Source: Pelargonium cotyledonis (Eukaryota; Streptophyta; Magnoliopsida; Geraniales; Geraniaceae). Taken from it: DNA of 31,575 bases. The notes beneath the pieces were generated by a model that saw only the letters and a program-made list of their open reading frames with translations, did no database searches and was not told the DNA's origin. Location of the stretch: positions 1 to 31,575 of the forward strand of contig JAYMTA010000316.1 of the NCBI GenBank assembly GCA_036897625.1. The letters run 5' to 3'. Shown here piece by piece: positions 1 through 11,030 of the stretch (positions within the stretch are counted from its first letter, which is position 1; every line of letters begins with the position of its first letter). Position numbers and translations under genes: made by a program.

Positions 1-1660
1 TTGATCAATTTAATTATGTGTAGTGGGTTAGTTATAATAAACGGAAAAAGAGACTGTGATGTGGTTAATGTCTCTACATGGCACGCCTTGCCAAGAATTT
101 TTTTACAAACTTATACAAATATACACATCTACATGTAATTACGTGTCTTGCAACGTAGAAGTAAAATATTTAAGAAGCAATATTTTAAGAATTTTGAGCA
201 TTTAAAGTCAAGGTGGTTTTGGTTCCAAAAAGATAAATATTGTCATCTATTGTCATGTTCATGTTATGTATGACATTGATTTTTTTAATAATATTAAATT
301 ATATGAACAATATCGCAACAATGGTCCGGTCAGAAGACTTGATGCGCCACCTCCCTCTCTATTCTTGCCACGTGGCACACTTATGTCATCGCCACATCAT
401 TGTTTGCCACATCATAGGAGTTCGTGTAACCCTTTGACTCAACTCAAATTATTTACATTTGAAACGACTTCACGTGAAACCATCAAAATGGATTAGACCT
501 CAGATGTGCACTACCAATAAGAGAAGAACATGCGGGGGTGATACTATCTGGTGTGCGAGGACCTCCTTAAATAGTAAGTCGATTCGTCTAATTTAGGAAA
601 GTCAATGTTTGGATTCGTCTCACTTAATCATATCCAAAACGCATTTTTAATCAGATTTATACATGTGGTAAGCATACATTCTCAACTCCTGCTCTAAGTA
701 ACCATTCACCCCCATGTGGTCCTAATCGAATCCAATCAGTTCAGATCACTTGGTTCGACTTAAATTGAGTTAGTCTAATTGCCCGGTCGTCCCTTAGACC
801 AAATTAATTCTTTTGGGCCATTGCACACCCAACAAGATTATTTTTAGCGTAAATGATCATTTTACACTTATTTAAGCTTTGTGTTATTCATAAAGCTTGA
901 TCCCTATAGACTAATGCGGCCACTCTGAAATAACATGTGAGCCTCTTGGGACCTAATTCTATTCCTATAGGGATCCACCAGAATAACACGGTCGAGGCAT
1001 CTATACAAACCTTCTTCTGTGACCCAATTGTTATATAACGCGCCCTCTTAAGTCGTGACCACCTACAAATGGGTCTCACACTTCTCATAAACTAGTAGTC
1101 ACTTCATGAACCCCTTCATACCCCCTCCAACATTTTTTGAGCCCTAAATTACAAGTTAATAAAAAATCTTCATCATTTTATGAATCTCCTCGTAGACTCT
1201 CGACCTCTCAATGAAACTCAACATGAAACCTTCAGGCCTCATAAGCATATACATGGAACCATAGTAGCTCATAGGCGCGCCTCCAAGTCCTCAATAACCA
1301 CACTCCACTTTGCTCTGAGTCGAGCCTTTGGACCTGGGGCCACCGGAGGGAGGGAAAGAGGGAGGACCCATGAATTTTTGTGGATTAGGCAAAACTCAAC
1401 CAATAGAATCATAATATTATATTAAAATTTGACATATACTCGTCTCAATAAATTTGTGGGAGCGAAGCGACTCATTGGATTCTTCTTGAACGAGGTACCA
1501 GAACCTTACTGATTGTTTAACTTAAGCCATATATAATATTTCACTCATACACAATCCAATTAATTTATGGAAGTGGAGCAACCCACTGTATTTGTTAAAT
1601 TTAGTGAGGTGTACCTCATTCATAACTTAGGTTAAATCAAATAAGTCTTGTTTAAGATTC
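1..1660. other. Gene-free, probably old repeat-derived DNA
   Basis: I see no convincing gene. The open frames are short and lack recognisable domains. Positions 540-1430 are richer in GC than the AT-rich flanks and read like a decayed retroelement, but I cannot identify its family. Two diverged copies of one motif lie about 115 bp apart (near 1435-1470 and 1555-1590: a run like 'aatttgtgggagcgaagcga' and a related 'aatttatggaagtggagcaa'), which suggests a local duplication. A perfect 12-bp palindrome with a G-box core (TGCCACGTGGCA, 366-377) is followed by two copies of GCCACATCAT (391-400 and 406-415). Confidence 0.5.
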
Positions 1661-4215
1661 TTAATATATACATGTTCACTGGTTTGTTTATCATTTTCTT
1701 AAATTTATTTGGAGTTAATGCTTTCATTGTGCAACTTCAATATCAACTAGTAGTATACACGAAGAATGAATCAAACTACACTAACAACGAATATTCGATT
1801 TAAGCAAGTGCTCAATTTATGGTTGGATAATCACGGACATAATTTATATTACAATTAATTTCTTACCTTTGTGAAAATAACGATGCATGCATGGGAAAAA
1901 AATCTAGCAATAAGAGTGAAATCAAACAATTATTAAAATGGAAAGAAATAATGTAATAGAAGTGCATATATATATATATATATGTATAGAAGTGTATAAA
2001 TTTGAAATGTACGTATAAATATATTTTTACATGATTGTGACACTCCCTATCTAGGGCATCATAGGAAATTATTGTACGTATGAGGTGTGATTAGCAATAT
2101 CATTATCCAAATCCTATTATAAAATGATGACAATTAATTAATAGTGTGAGATCATGTAATTGGACACATTCACTGGACCATGTGGTGGTGGCTTTTTCAT
2201 TGTTTTGTAGCATTGCTCAATGTTTCATATTTTAATTACTAGCAGACAAATGAAACATTTGAAGCTGTCAACATATTCATGCATTTGTTGTACAAATATT
2301 GTACTCCTTGATCTTACAATATATTTCAATTGTTATTGCATTACATTTGTTAACAATGGTGACAAACTTGCTGATATACGCATTAATAAAATATTTATTA
2401 TTAATAAAATACATTTATGCATGCTAATCATATATACATTCAAATTCTCAACTTTATTGGACCAATGTCATTTTCAGAACCCATTTTTGACTAAGCAAAT
2501 GGGCCATTTTTTCTGTTACGTTACAAAATGCAAAATATGGAGTGACACAATATTATTTTGGCATGATATCAATTGTCTTCATATGATTTTAATTATCAAT
2601 CTATATCTCAAAAAAGCATATTCATGATTCATATCCATTCACCAAAATATATGCTAGATTAATCCATATTCTTGGAATATCCCAAAATTGCATTCATGTA
2701 AGAATCTTGTTCTCCCACAGCTATGGAATATAAATAATGTAACAAATGTTAAAAGTATAACATTGTCTCCAATTATCAACTTGTAAACTTTTAGTTGAGA
2801 TGTTTGCATGTATCAGAGTATTGGTGACTAGAGGTCCCAAGTTCCAGCTATGCCGTCACCCATTCAAGATGAAAAGTGGGCATTTGCATGGTGCAAAACA
2901 AAAATGAGCTTGCACATAAGGAGACAAGTTAAAATATAAAATTAATATTGAATCTTCAACTATCATCTTAAGGTTTTAGCTGAGACGAGCCTTTACAACA
3001 AATATATGGAATGACTAAAAAGTTTTGTAGTAAATTAAGAATTATTTACACCTAATTAGTAGAGTTGTTGATGATGAGTAGGATGAGATTGAATGTTGCA
3101 GATGGCACCAAGTTTGGAATGGATGGACACAAGAGAAGAAGACAATAGATCAGGTTGGTTGCTGCTGTTGGATAATGTCACAGTGGTACCTTAAAATTAT
3201 ACTAAACTAGAAAAAAAGCTAAATGTGTTCATCATTCTTTTTCTGGGTATTGGATCTGGTTTCTTATCCCATCTGGATGAGGATAAAACTGTTAACAAGA
3301 AGCCAAGAGTTGGCAACTAGCTTAGGGTTTTAGAATTGATTTCTTTGTCCCAACCCACGAACACAAAACAAAAGGAATGATCTTGATTTCATATCTTTTA
3401 CTTTTGCAATATATTTATATTTTATGCAGTGTTGTGTTTGGTGTTGCCATTTTCAAGATGATCATGCGTACGTATATTTCGAATTATTAATTTGTTATCA
3501 GATGAATTATCTGATGTTTACGATAAACATGTATGATACTATCATATGGTTAGTGGGGGAGACAAAGTTAATTGATTCAAAAAGTTTTAAGTAATAATAT
3601 TACATTCAATGTTATCATATGAAATATACACAATAAATGAAGTGTATTGCTTTAAGTTGTATTAACTAATGTTTGTTTACAATTAGATTTATTTTGGATT
3701 TTATTACCCTATTGATTTTTCTAGTATCTAGAGTGGTACCGAAGAGAGTTAATCAAATCTAAATGACTCGGAAAAAGTAGTTGAATTTTCTTTGAATAGT
3801 AGTAAACAATAGTTTCACAAGTTATGGAAACATATTTCAACTATGATATGACTAATAAGTGGTCCAATAAGTTAAATGGTTGCCCCTATTGATGTTAAAT
3901 TCTTAATTACTTGGGACCTAACAAAAAAATAACAAAAAGTTATGTGCAAAAAGAAAATACAAATGAGAATGAAATTCTTCATTGAATTATCTATTTTTGT
4001 GACCTAAATAATGAATTAAAAGACTAAAAAAACTTCACATTTATATGCACAATTATGTACCTACTAGAAGGCTTGAAACAATGACAATAAGTCGGAACCA
4101 CCATTAGTAGGTTCTCTTGATTGGCATAATTTGAATCTTATTCATATTTCTTGATTTTGATGTTACTCTACTTCTCACTTCTTTTGATTTTTTTTTCACC
4201 ATTCTAGATGACGCA
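1661..4215. other. AT-rich intergenic stretch, no firm gene
   Basis: The stretch is AT-rich, with a TA dinucleotide tract near 1966-1983 and many stops in all frames. Two short + strand ORFs, 2850-2939 (29 codons) and 3102-3194 (30 codons), have protein-like composition. The second starts directly after a good splice acceptor (ttgcag), so they could be exons of a small unrecognised gene. I see no domain in either and do not call a gene. Confidence 0.45.
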
Positions 4216-4230
4216 AGTATGTTGTGTAAT

Positions 4231-4769
4231 TTTTTTTAGCTTGAAAGATTGACCTTTATTAATTAAATAAAAGCTTACAATAAAACCTACCATCTAAGCA
4301 AATCGAAAAATCAAACCGACCTAACAATGTCAATCTAATGGAAAAAAAGGTAAGAACCCATAACCAGATGGGGCACCTGATCAAATCAGGGGCATGAGGC
4401 AAGCCTGTTTTTCCCCCGATCTGTCCTACTAGACCGAACAAGCCGGTCTTTCATCTCCTTCATTTGAATCAGACCGAAAATTACACGTCGATCTCGAAGC
4501 CTAATTCTACCCCGAGTAACGAAACCCCCCCATCAACCGCTATTGTGATTAAATCCCCCGACGTCATCGAGGTTACAGAGTTCTAGAAGCAGAATATTAT
4601 TCATATACATCCATAACCTTTGGTTCGCAACCATAAGGGCATCATCTTCATCATAGAACTCGAAATAGAATTGTTGATGCTCAGTCAAGATTCCAGGTGG
4701 AACAAACATCTCCTTTATCGACACGCCCTTAACTTCCATATCTGTGTCAGGAATTGCATCACATGATCG
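4231..4769 (-). mobile_element. Short non-LTR retroposon with DUF4283-like coding remnant
   Basis: The insertion is flanked by a 15-bp direct repeat with one mismatch (agtatgttgtgtaat at 4216-4230, agtatattgtgtaat at 4770-4784). It ends on the - strand in A8, seen as T8 at 4231-4238. A long imperfect target duplication next to a poly(A) tail is the mark of target-primed reverse transcription. The - strand first encodes about 65 residues (4739-4533) with the pattern F-x-F-x-DE-x-D, V and N-x-LLL seen in DUF4283 regions of plant LINE-type ORF1 proteins. A stop follows, then a non-coding or decayed 3' part with a second small open frame (4441-4259). No reverse transcriptase is present, so the copy is 5'-truncated or internally deleted. 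The insertion call is firm; the DUF4283 assignment is moderate. Confidence 0.65.
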
Positions 4770-4784
4770 AGTATATTGTGTAAT

Positions 4785-5149
4785 CTTAAAATTCCATAAA
4801 TTACATTTATTTGCACAAATTTATCTAAATATGACAGAAATTACAAAATATTGTAGAGCAACCCTCAAATTATTAGTCTATTCCACGACTATGTCTAATC
4901 ATATTTATTTTCTCTCAATAATTTTAGACATATAATTAATTATTACCTTGGGTTTTTGTATTTGAAATGAAACCATCATAATTTTGATGGTTTGACTTGA
5001 TGATTAATATGACCTTGATTCACCTCTCTTTCTAAGTCAAAAATTAAGGGTTCAGTACAATGTCTTATTGTCTTCTTATCCAAATGATAGGGTTTTTTTA
5101 CTGAGTTTAATCAAGTCTTCTTTTTTCCAAATATTAAAGATTTTGACTA
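4785..5149. other. Short AT-rich spacer
   Basis: No gene is seen. It holds a small perfect hairpin, aaaccatca / tgatggttt, at 4970-4993. The right end (5141-5157) forms ttttgac-tat-gtcaaaa, an inverted repeat that overlaps the proposed LTR edge. Confidence 0.4.
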
Positions 5150-6222
5150 TGTCAAAATTAGGTCTCCGAGTTTGAGGTGATAACAGTGATCCACGTCCGG
5201 TCGGTGACGGTAGGCCTGCGCAAGTAAAGCATCGTTAAGCAGTATCTCGAATGTGTGTTTGAGGAACCGCCTCTGGCGTGAGAATAAGTCTCCACAGAAA
5301 TAGAAAATGAATAATTGACTAAGAATTGAATCTCTGAATATCATTCTTGAGACAAAAAACATTAGAAGATTGATGAAAAACACATGAAGTACACGAAGAA
5401 CGTTTTAGAGCGTTTTTGGGTTCTTGCGTATGTTCAATTTGTGAAGTGACTGAACCTGATTATGTGAGCTTGAGACTTCTTATATAGTCTACAAGCTTAC
5501 TTGTTTTTCGGTGGGGTCCAGAAGGTCGGCGACTAAGTGGTGAGCTCTCGGGCTCTATGGCCTCTAGCTGACTTCCAGTTGGATTTGCACACCAATAGGG
5601 CAATCGACATTCTCAGTCGGTCTCATAGCTAGTTGACCTTTCTTGTCAATGGGCTCACTATCATTGGCCTCCGGCTATGTGTAAGGTGTAGTCCATCTCC
5701 AATGGGTGTCCGGGAGTGCATAGAGTGGGGGTTTAGCTAGGTGAGGCGCGTGGGACCTCTCCAAGGTTCATGGCCGGTCACCTTCCCTACTTCTAGGTCG
5801 ATGCTCACATGTCTCGTACTATCTTGATTCATGTCTCTGCAGCCGAGGTCCGGTAGTACCTGGTGGGGAGGTACCTTATGGGATGGTACCTGATGGGAAG
5901 GTCCCTTCTTTATTTCTGTATCTTGAATTTTTCTAATTATGATCAAACTTCTTTTAGTGGATGACAATCCAGTTTAGGAAACTATGAAGTGGGACCCTGG
6001 CTAAGCACCCTTTAAGGTCGGCTGTATGAGAGAGGGTGATGTCGTGTGAGCCCCACCTTGTGACCGTGCCTCCCACATGACCGAGCGGGTCCATGCGGCT
6101 CACGTGGTGATGTTGTGCCGGAGACCCAATTTCACACCTACTTTGACTTCTAACATTGACTCGCCATACCACATGTCACCTACCCATTGGTCGGGAGGTG
6201 ACCGATTTTTTATGCCGAATCA
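5150..6222 (-). mobile_element. Probable solo LTR of a retrotransposon
   Basis: A GC-richer block interrupts AT-rich DNA. On the - strand it begins TGATTCGG and ends TTTTGACA, the usual TG...CA of an LTR. It is flanked by GACTA (5145-5149) and GACTT (6223-6227), an imperfect 5-bp target duplication. A TATA-like box lies on the - strand at 5476-5487 (CTATATAAGAAG), about two thirds of the way from the 5' edge, as expected for the U3/R boundary. No primer-binding site, polypurine tract or gag-pol coding lies beside it, so a solo LTR left by recombination fits best. Boundaries are my inference; other GC-rich repeats are possible. Confidence 0.4.
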
Positions 6223-7319
6223 GACTTGCTCTTTTTTTAACCTCCTAGATATAAACTTTAGAGTGTGTGTCTTCAAAGTTACTTGAAAATAGAATGGGTA
6301 AAAGATATGCGCAAACTTAACGTAAAACATTATTGTCACATGTAATAGAAAAAGAAGTTAAACCATCATACATTTTCTTTCATTCTACCATCACCGGACT
6401 ACTTGAGTTCACTATCGTTCATTATTTTTTTATCAACAATAATAATAATACTTTTATTATTAAAAGCTACCAATTAGTGAGCAAAGCAAGTACACCCGAA
6501 AAGGTACATAGAAAAAAAAAATGATGCACAAGTGCACAATGAACAAAATACAATGTATAACATAATGAACAATATGCTAGTTCAAATTATATATATATAT
6601 ATGTTAAATTTTACGATGTATAAATAAACTTAAATTAATAATATTTCAACGTAAACGACATTGTTGTACTATAATATTAACGTGTTATATATAAATTACT
6701 GATTCACCATTTTATATAATATTTAAGAGAAATAACAAGAGTGGTATTATTTATTAATGCAAGTGTTAATAGATGTCTTAATCATACTATTGCATTGTTG
6801 ACATTGCAAGAGCATTGGAGAATAGATGTGTAAGAGTGCAAGGAATTGGTTCATTTTGTTGTCAATTTTCCAATACCATAATTAAACTCAGTAGGTCCAA
6901 AACAACAACAAAAGTTGGCCTTGGGTGTCATGTCTTGGTGAACTACTCCTTCCAATCTTGAAAGAGACTTATATTTCATTTTAGCAATTTACAAATAAAC
7001 CCACATCTATCTATCAAATTCACATACAAAAAAAATTAAAGTATAGAGACTATTAATTCATTTTCATTTTATAAATTTGATTATATACGCATGATAGTAC
7101 TATTTATTTAATGTTGGGTTGGAATGTGACAATGATTTCACAAAATTTAAATAATTATGGCCCTCAACTTTTGAATTAGCTTTTTCTGGACCCTAGCAAT
7201 TTACAATTTATGAACATCTACTTCATCTTTAAGCCCTTTTTATACATATTTTTATAGAGTAAATTTGAATATGCTTAATATTTTTAAATAAAAAAAATTT
7301 GTTTATCAAAGTTAATTTA
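6223..7319. other. AT-rich intergenic stretch
   Basis: No gene is seen. It contains simple AT tracts (a TA run near 6589-6602 and AAT/ATT-rich DNA near 6430-6460) and frequent stops in every frame. Confidence 0.5.
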
Positions 7320-7328
7320 TAATTAAAA

Positions 7329-7737
7329 GAGTTATATATTTCCAGTTCCCTTGTATTGTCTTTTTTTTCTATGTTACCCCATGCCCTCAAAACTTGGTTG
7401 TTTCGAGCCTTAAACTGCAAATTTTTTATTTTTACATCCAATTTACCTCCCCCTGCCCTGAAAATTCAAAGATATGAAGATTTCGGCGCCGAAAAATTCA
7501 AAGCATTGAAGATTCCGGCGCCGGCAAGAATATGAAGATGATGGTGACGTGGAAAAAAGTGACGTGGCGTAGTGACGTGGCAAAATCGGTGACGTAGCAT
7601 TTGGTTACCGGCAATAGTAGGTAAATTGGGTGTAAAAAAGAAAAAATTGCAGTTCAGAGTTCGAAACGACTAAATTTTGAGGATAGGGGGTAACATAAAA
7701 AAAAACACAGTTAAGAGGATCTATAAGTATATAACCC
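7329..7737. mobile_element. Mutator-like MITE with long terminal inverted repeats
   Basis: The left arm (7329 to about 7450) and right arm (about 7617-7737) are inverted copies over roughly 120 bp at about 80% identity. Both have the outer end GRGTTATATA and an inner end that includes the shared block aatttacct. A 9-bp direct repeat, TAATTAAAA, abuts both ends exactly (7320-7328 and 7738-7746). Long inverted repeats with a 9-bp target duplication are typical of Mutator-like elements. There is no transposase frame, so it is non-autonomous. The centre holds a tandem duplication of about 31 bp (7461-7491, 7492-7522), each copy ending in a GGCGCCG-type palindrome, and a run of ACGT-core motifs listed separately. 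Confidence 0.7.
7544..7596 (+). repeat. Array of four GTGACGT(GG) motifs inside the MITE
   Basis: GTGACGTGG occurs at 7544-7552, 7559-7567 and 7572-7580, and GTGACGTA at 7589-7596, with starts 13-17 bp apart. ACGT-core sequences of this kind (GACGTGG) are known binding sites for plant bZIP factors. The motifs lie in the unique centre of the Mutator-like MITE. Whether they act as regulatory sites here is unknown; no gene start is near, the closest recognised gene being 5.5 kb away. Confidence 0.6.
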
Positions 7738-7746
7738 TAATTAAAA

Positions 7747-8997
7747 TATGTTTAATTTATCTAAAAAAATTGATCAGCTTACATTTGTAAGGAAAGGAAG
7801 GCAAACTAGGTCATTTAAAGAATTAATTCATTATTGGTATGGTATAATTAAGCTACAAATTCATTAAAAAAACACTTTCCAAAGCAAGGATGGTTGGTAA
7901 TTATGTGCCTAGCCCTCTATAGAAACATAATAAGATCTACAACAAAAAATAAAAATAAAATAGGGTCACTTAACAGAACTAGCAGTTTAATTTTAAAAAA
8001 ATATAATTACGTAGTTTGTGTATATTATTGTAAGTTTATTTAAAGTTTGTTGGTCTTCTTATTCTACACAAGTTACTTCAAATGTTGCTTACCAAAATAT
8101 ATTGAAATTAACAAGATATTTTGAACTGTTAAAGAGCCATATTTCCACCAACCCCCACTATTTATAATAATATGAAATAGACAAAAAGGGATTGGAGGGT
8201 AGGACATGCAGAACAGAAAAAACAGCAACTACTAGTGATTGGTTTATTTTATGATTTTCTTTATAAATAAAAATTAAGATGCTCCAAGTTTAGAATAAAC
8301 AATTATTTAAATGCATGACCATGAGTTTTATTTTGGTGTAAATTAAGACAAAAATAAGATTATGCCACTAAATTAGTGCTTAAACCAACTAACAAAGAGT
8401 AATTCTAATTCAACTAAGGTTTCAAGTTCAAGATAAGAAAAAAAAATGCAATTGTTTAAAATAATTTATTGTACATAAATCTTTATTATCATAGTAGTTC
8501 TACCCAACTCAAATTCGAAATAGTCATTACGCGGTGATCATAAACCAAATGATAATTGTGATCCACACTCGACACCAAATCTTTATATATATTGGTTTTA
8601 AAGACATTTTTAAGGTATTATATCTTATTTTCATTTAGTATCCTATGAATTAAAAAATTCGTTAGGAATTGGAACTCCTGTACTATATAATCTATGAGAT
8701 TTAAAGTTTGGAAATCCATAATTGACATTTTTCTCAAATGAGTGATTTAATATTGGCATTAATTAATATGAGAAATATATAAATTTTACATTTGCCAAAT
8801 TTGAGATGCAATATGCGTTTAAATACACATGCACGCATATTATTTTCAAACAAGTATTAGAATGGTTGACCATCCAGACCCACACTCATGTGCTCGTCCA
8901 CTCATTTCAACTGGATTGGTGAATGTCTCAGGTCAAAGTGTTGGGTATCTTTTGAAATTGAAAATCATTAACTTTTTGAACCAGTTAATTTGATGTA
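7747..8997. other. AT-rich intergenic stretch
   Basis: No gene or clear repeat is seen. All frames are broken by stops. The right end (8998-9011) is the left copy of a SINE target duplication. Confidence 0.5.
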
Positions 8998-9011
8998 TGA
9001 TGTATCATTTA

Positions 9012-9288
9012 TCCTTTTTTTTTTTTTGATACAGATAGGTGCCAAAATCCTATCTTGCGACGACTTAGGAAACCTTTTCAAGACATATATATACAAGCTT
9101 GAACAAGGAAATAGTGTTCAGGAAAAAGACTTTTGCCTCTTAACCCTAGTTTAGGGCTTTTGGCACCATACCGTTCCAAAATTGGTCTCTTACACCACCA
9201 CCACCAAGAATGAGTTGAGTGGGGATCGATCCTGAGACCTCTTCCCACTCACACAATTGGAATAACTAATTGTGCCACCCTTAGTGGT
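9012..9288 (-). mobile_element. tRNA-derived SINE, family B, copy 1
   Basis: The element is flanked by a perfect 14-bp target duplication, TGATGTATCATTTA, at 8998-9011 and 9289-9302. On the - strand it begins CCACTAAGGGTGGCACAATT, carries a box-B-like GGATCGATCCCC about 50 bp in, and ends in a poly(A) tail (T-run at about 9015-9027). The head is clearly related to the copy at 26578, whose box A is better preserved. A polymerase III promoter head, a poly(A) tail and a target duplication together define a SINE. Confidence 0.8.
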
Positions 9289-9302
9289 TGATGTATCATT
9301 TA

Positions 9303-10308
9303 GCTCATTCCTTGTTAGGTTTGTTTTCTTTTGTCTCAATTGCTTGATATGTATATTTGTTGTAAGATTCTTGTTTATTTATTTATGCTTCTAAACATGC
9401 TCTTACAATGGCCTTCACCTAAATAGTTCATTATTGTGAATATTGTCTAGGAAATTGCCTTGCATTACAATGGCCTCAACAACATCAACTTGATGCAAAA
9501 CCTTGTGGATAGGAATTTTTGTGTATTCATATATTTACCCATTACCATAAGTTAGGAGAAGGAGCAAAAAGAAGTGGTTAAAAAAAGGTGAAAATGTTCC
9601 AAAAAAGATTGTTGTATGTGGCAAATTTGGGGTTGAACAAATGTTAAAAGAGTTAGTGGTGGGATGTCTTGTGAAGTAACATCATCATCTCTACCTAAAC
9701 ACCAATTCAAAATCAAACATTATTTTCATTTTCACCTCAAGACTTTCAATGGGGTGTTGACACAAAAATGTCTAAACTTTAGAAATGAAGATTAATTTAT
9801 GGCATATATATGTCACTTCTAACTTGTGTAATAGTTTATATGTGCTAATAGCTTAATTAGTGTATATGGATATATTTTTGTAATAATGTGACATATGTAA
9901 CATCATATTTTGCTTGCAAAGGTTGAAAACTTTATTATCAATGTATCTAGTTATATATTATAAGGTAATATGTACTTATTATAATTGTAGAATTTGGTGG
10001 TTGTACACTAGCTAGAAAGTTTGCTTCATTCTTATTTGGTTAATTATTAAATAATAAAAAATGGTAAACACAATTTTAGCATCTTATTTAAGAACTCAAG
10101 TTTTGTCCTATATAAAAAATCTTACTTGAATAAGCAATAGAAGTCAAACCAACGAGGAGATAACACCATATTAAATTTTTCTCATACTTATCTAAGTGAA
10201 TTTGCTGGAACATAACTACTTATCCGAATCCAGAATTTTAATGAGGTGTTATCACCTCATTAGTACCACATGTTTTTAATTTCTTTTAACATGTCCAATC
10301 AATTTTAG
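9303..10308. other. AT-rich intergenic stretch with a small hairpin
   Basis: No gene is seen. A perfect hairpin, TAATGAGGTG-ttat-CACCTCATTA, lies at 10239-10262. It is isolated and has no poly(U) tract or flanking gene that would give it an obvious role. Confidence 0.45.
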
Positions 10309-10457
10309 GCCAAACATGTTGGGTCAAGTGGTTAAAACACTTTAGATTCTCTGAGATCTCAAGTTCGAACATTCTTGTCAACGATATGGAGTGATACTTG
10401 TGGGGTAGAGTTTAGGGTGACGCTTCTTTTAGAGTGTGAGAAACATTGTTACTTTGT
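10309..10457 (+). mobile_element. SINE family A, partial copy (head)
   Basis: The stretch 'gggtcaagtggttaaaacac', followed by 'ctcaagttcgaaca' and 'ttagagtgtgagaaacattg', matches in order the reverse complements of the elements at 10672-10854 and 24627-24853. The tail with the poly(A) run is missing, so this copy is 3'-truncated or decayed. The TTCGAA core corresponds to a box B. Confidence 0.55.
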
Positions 10458-10671
10458 GTATAATGTAATCCAAAGGTAAAAAGCAGCCCAACAAGTGAGC
10501 CCAATAATGTAATTTCGTTATTGGTACCAATAAGAGCCCAATATTTAGGAATCCAAGTATGATAGAACAGAAACAATTGTGCAGAAGATAACAGAGGAAA
10601 GAGGATTCAACTTCGGGCCTGTTTGGCCCCAAAATGCTCCTTTGGCCTCTTGCTACTCCTAGAGGAAATGA

Positions 10672-10854
10672 ATTTTTTTTATCAACAACGGGACATCATA
10701 TTCGAAGTAACAATATTTCTCACTTACCAATTAGAGCGTCACCCTAAAACCCCAATCCACAAATCTCACTCCAAACCAAAGAAAAGGAGGTTCGAACTTG
10801 AAACCTCAGAAAAAATTCAAAGTGTTTTAACCATTTGGTTCAACATGTCTTGGT
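10672..10854 (-). mobile_element. tRNA-derived SINE, family A
   Basis: On the - strand the copy runs from 'accaagacatgttgaacc' through a box-B-like AGTTCGAACCTCC to 'gttgataaaaaaaa' (A8, seen as T8 at 10673-10680). A likely target duplication, 10 of 12 bases identical, flanks it: tagaggaaatga at 10660-10671 and tagagaaagtga at 10855-10866. It shares its tail (gtcccattgttgat-type) with the copy at 24627. The 140-codon + strand frame that runs through it is an accident of the repeat. Confidence 0.65.
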
Positions 10855-11030
10855 TAGAGAAAGTGACTTGTTTGGTAAATCACGTTCACTATCCTCCTTT
10901 CAATGCGAGTCGGGAAAAAAGAAAGATGATTTTGCAAAACAAAACTCGGGTACCTTTAAGAAGAAAGAAGAGTGAGATACGATATTTTGTATCAAATACT
11001 CCCGTTGTACAAATGTGTAGTTATCAAATA

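Noticed and set aside
10239-10262. Perfect hairpin considered as a terminator or small RNA precursor
   Set aside because: It is too short for a plant microRNA precursor and has no flanking gene; probably incidental.
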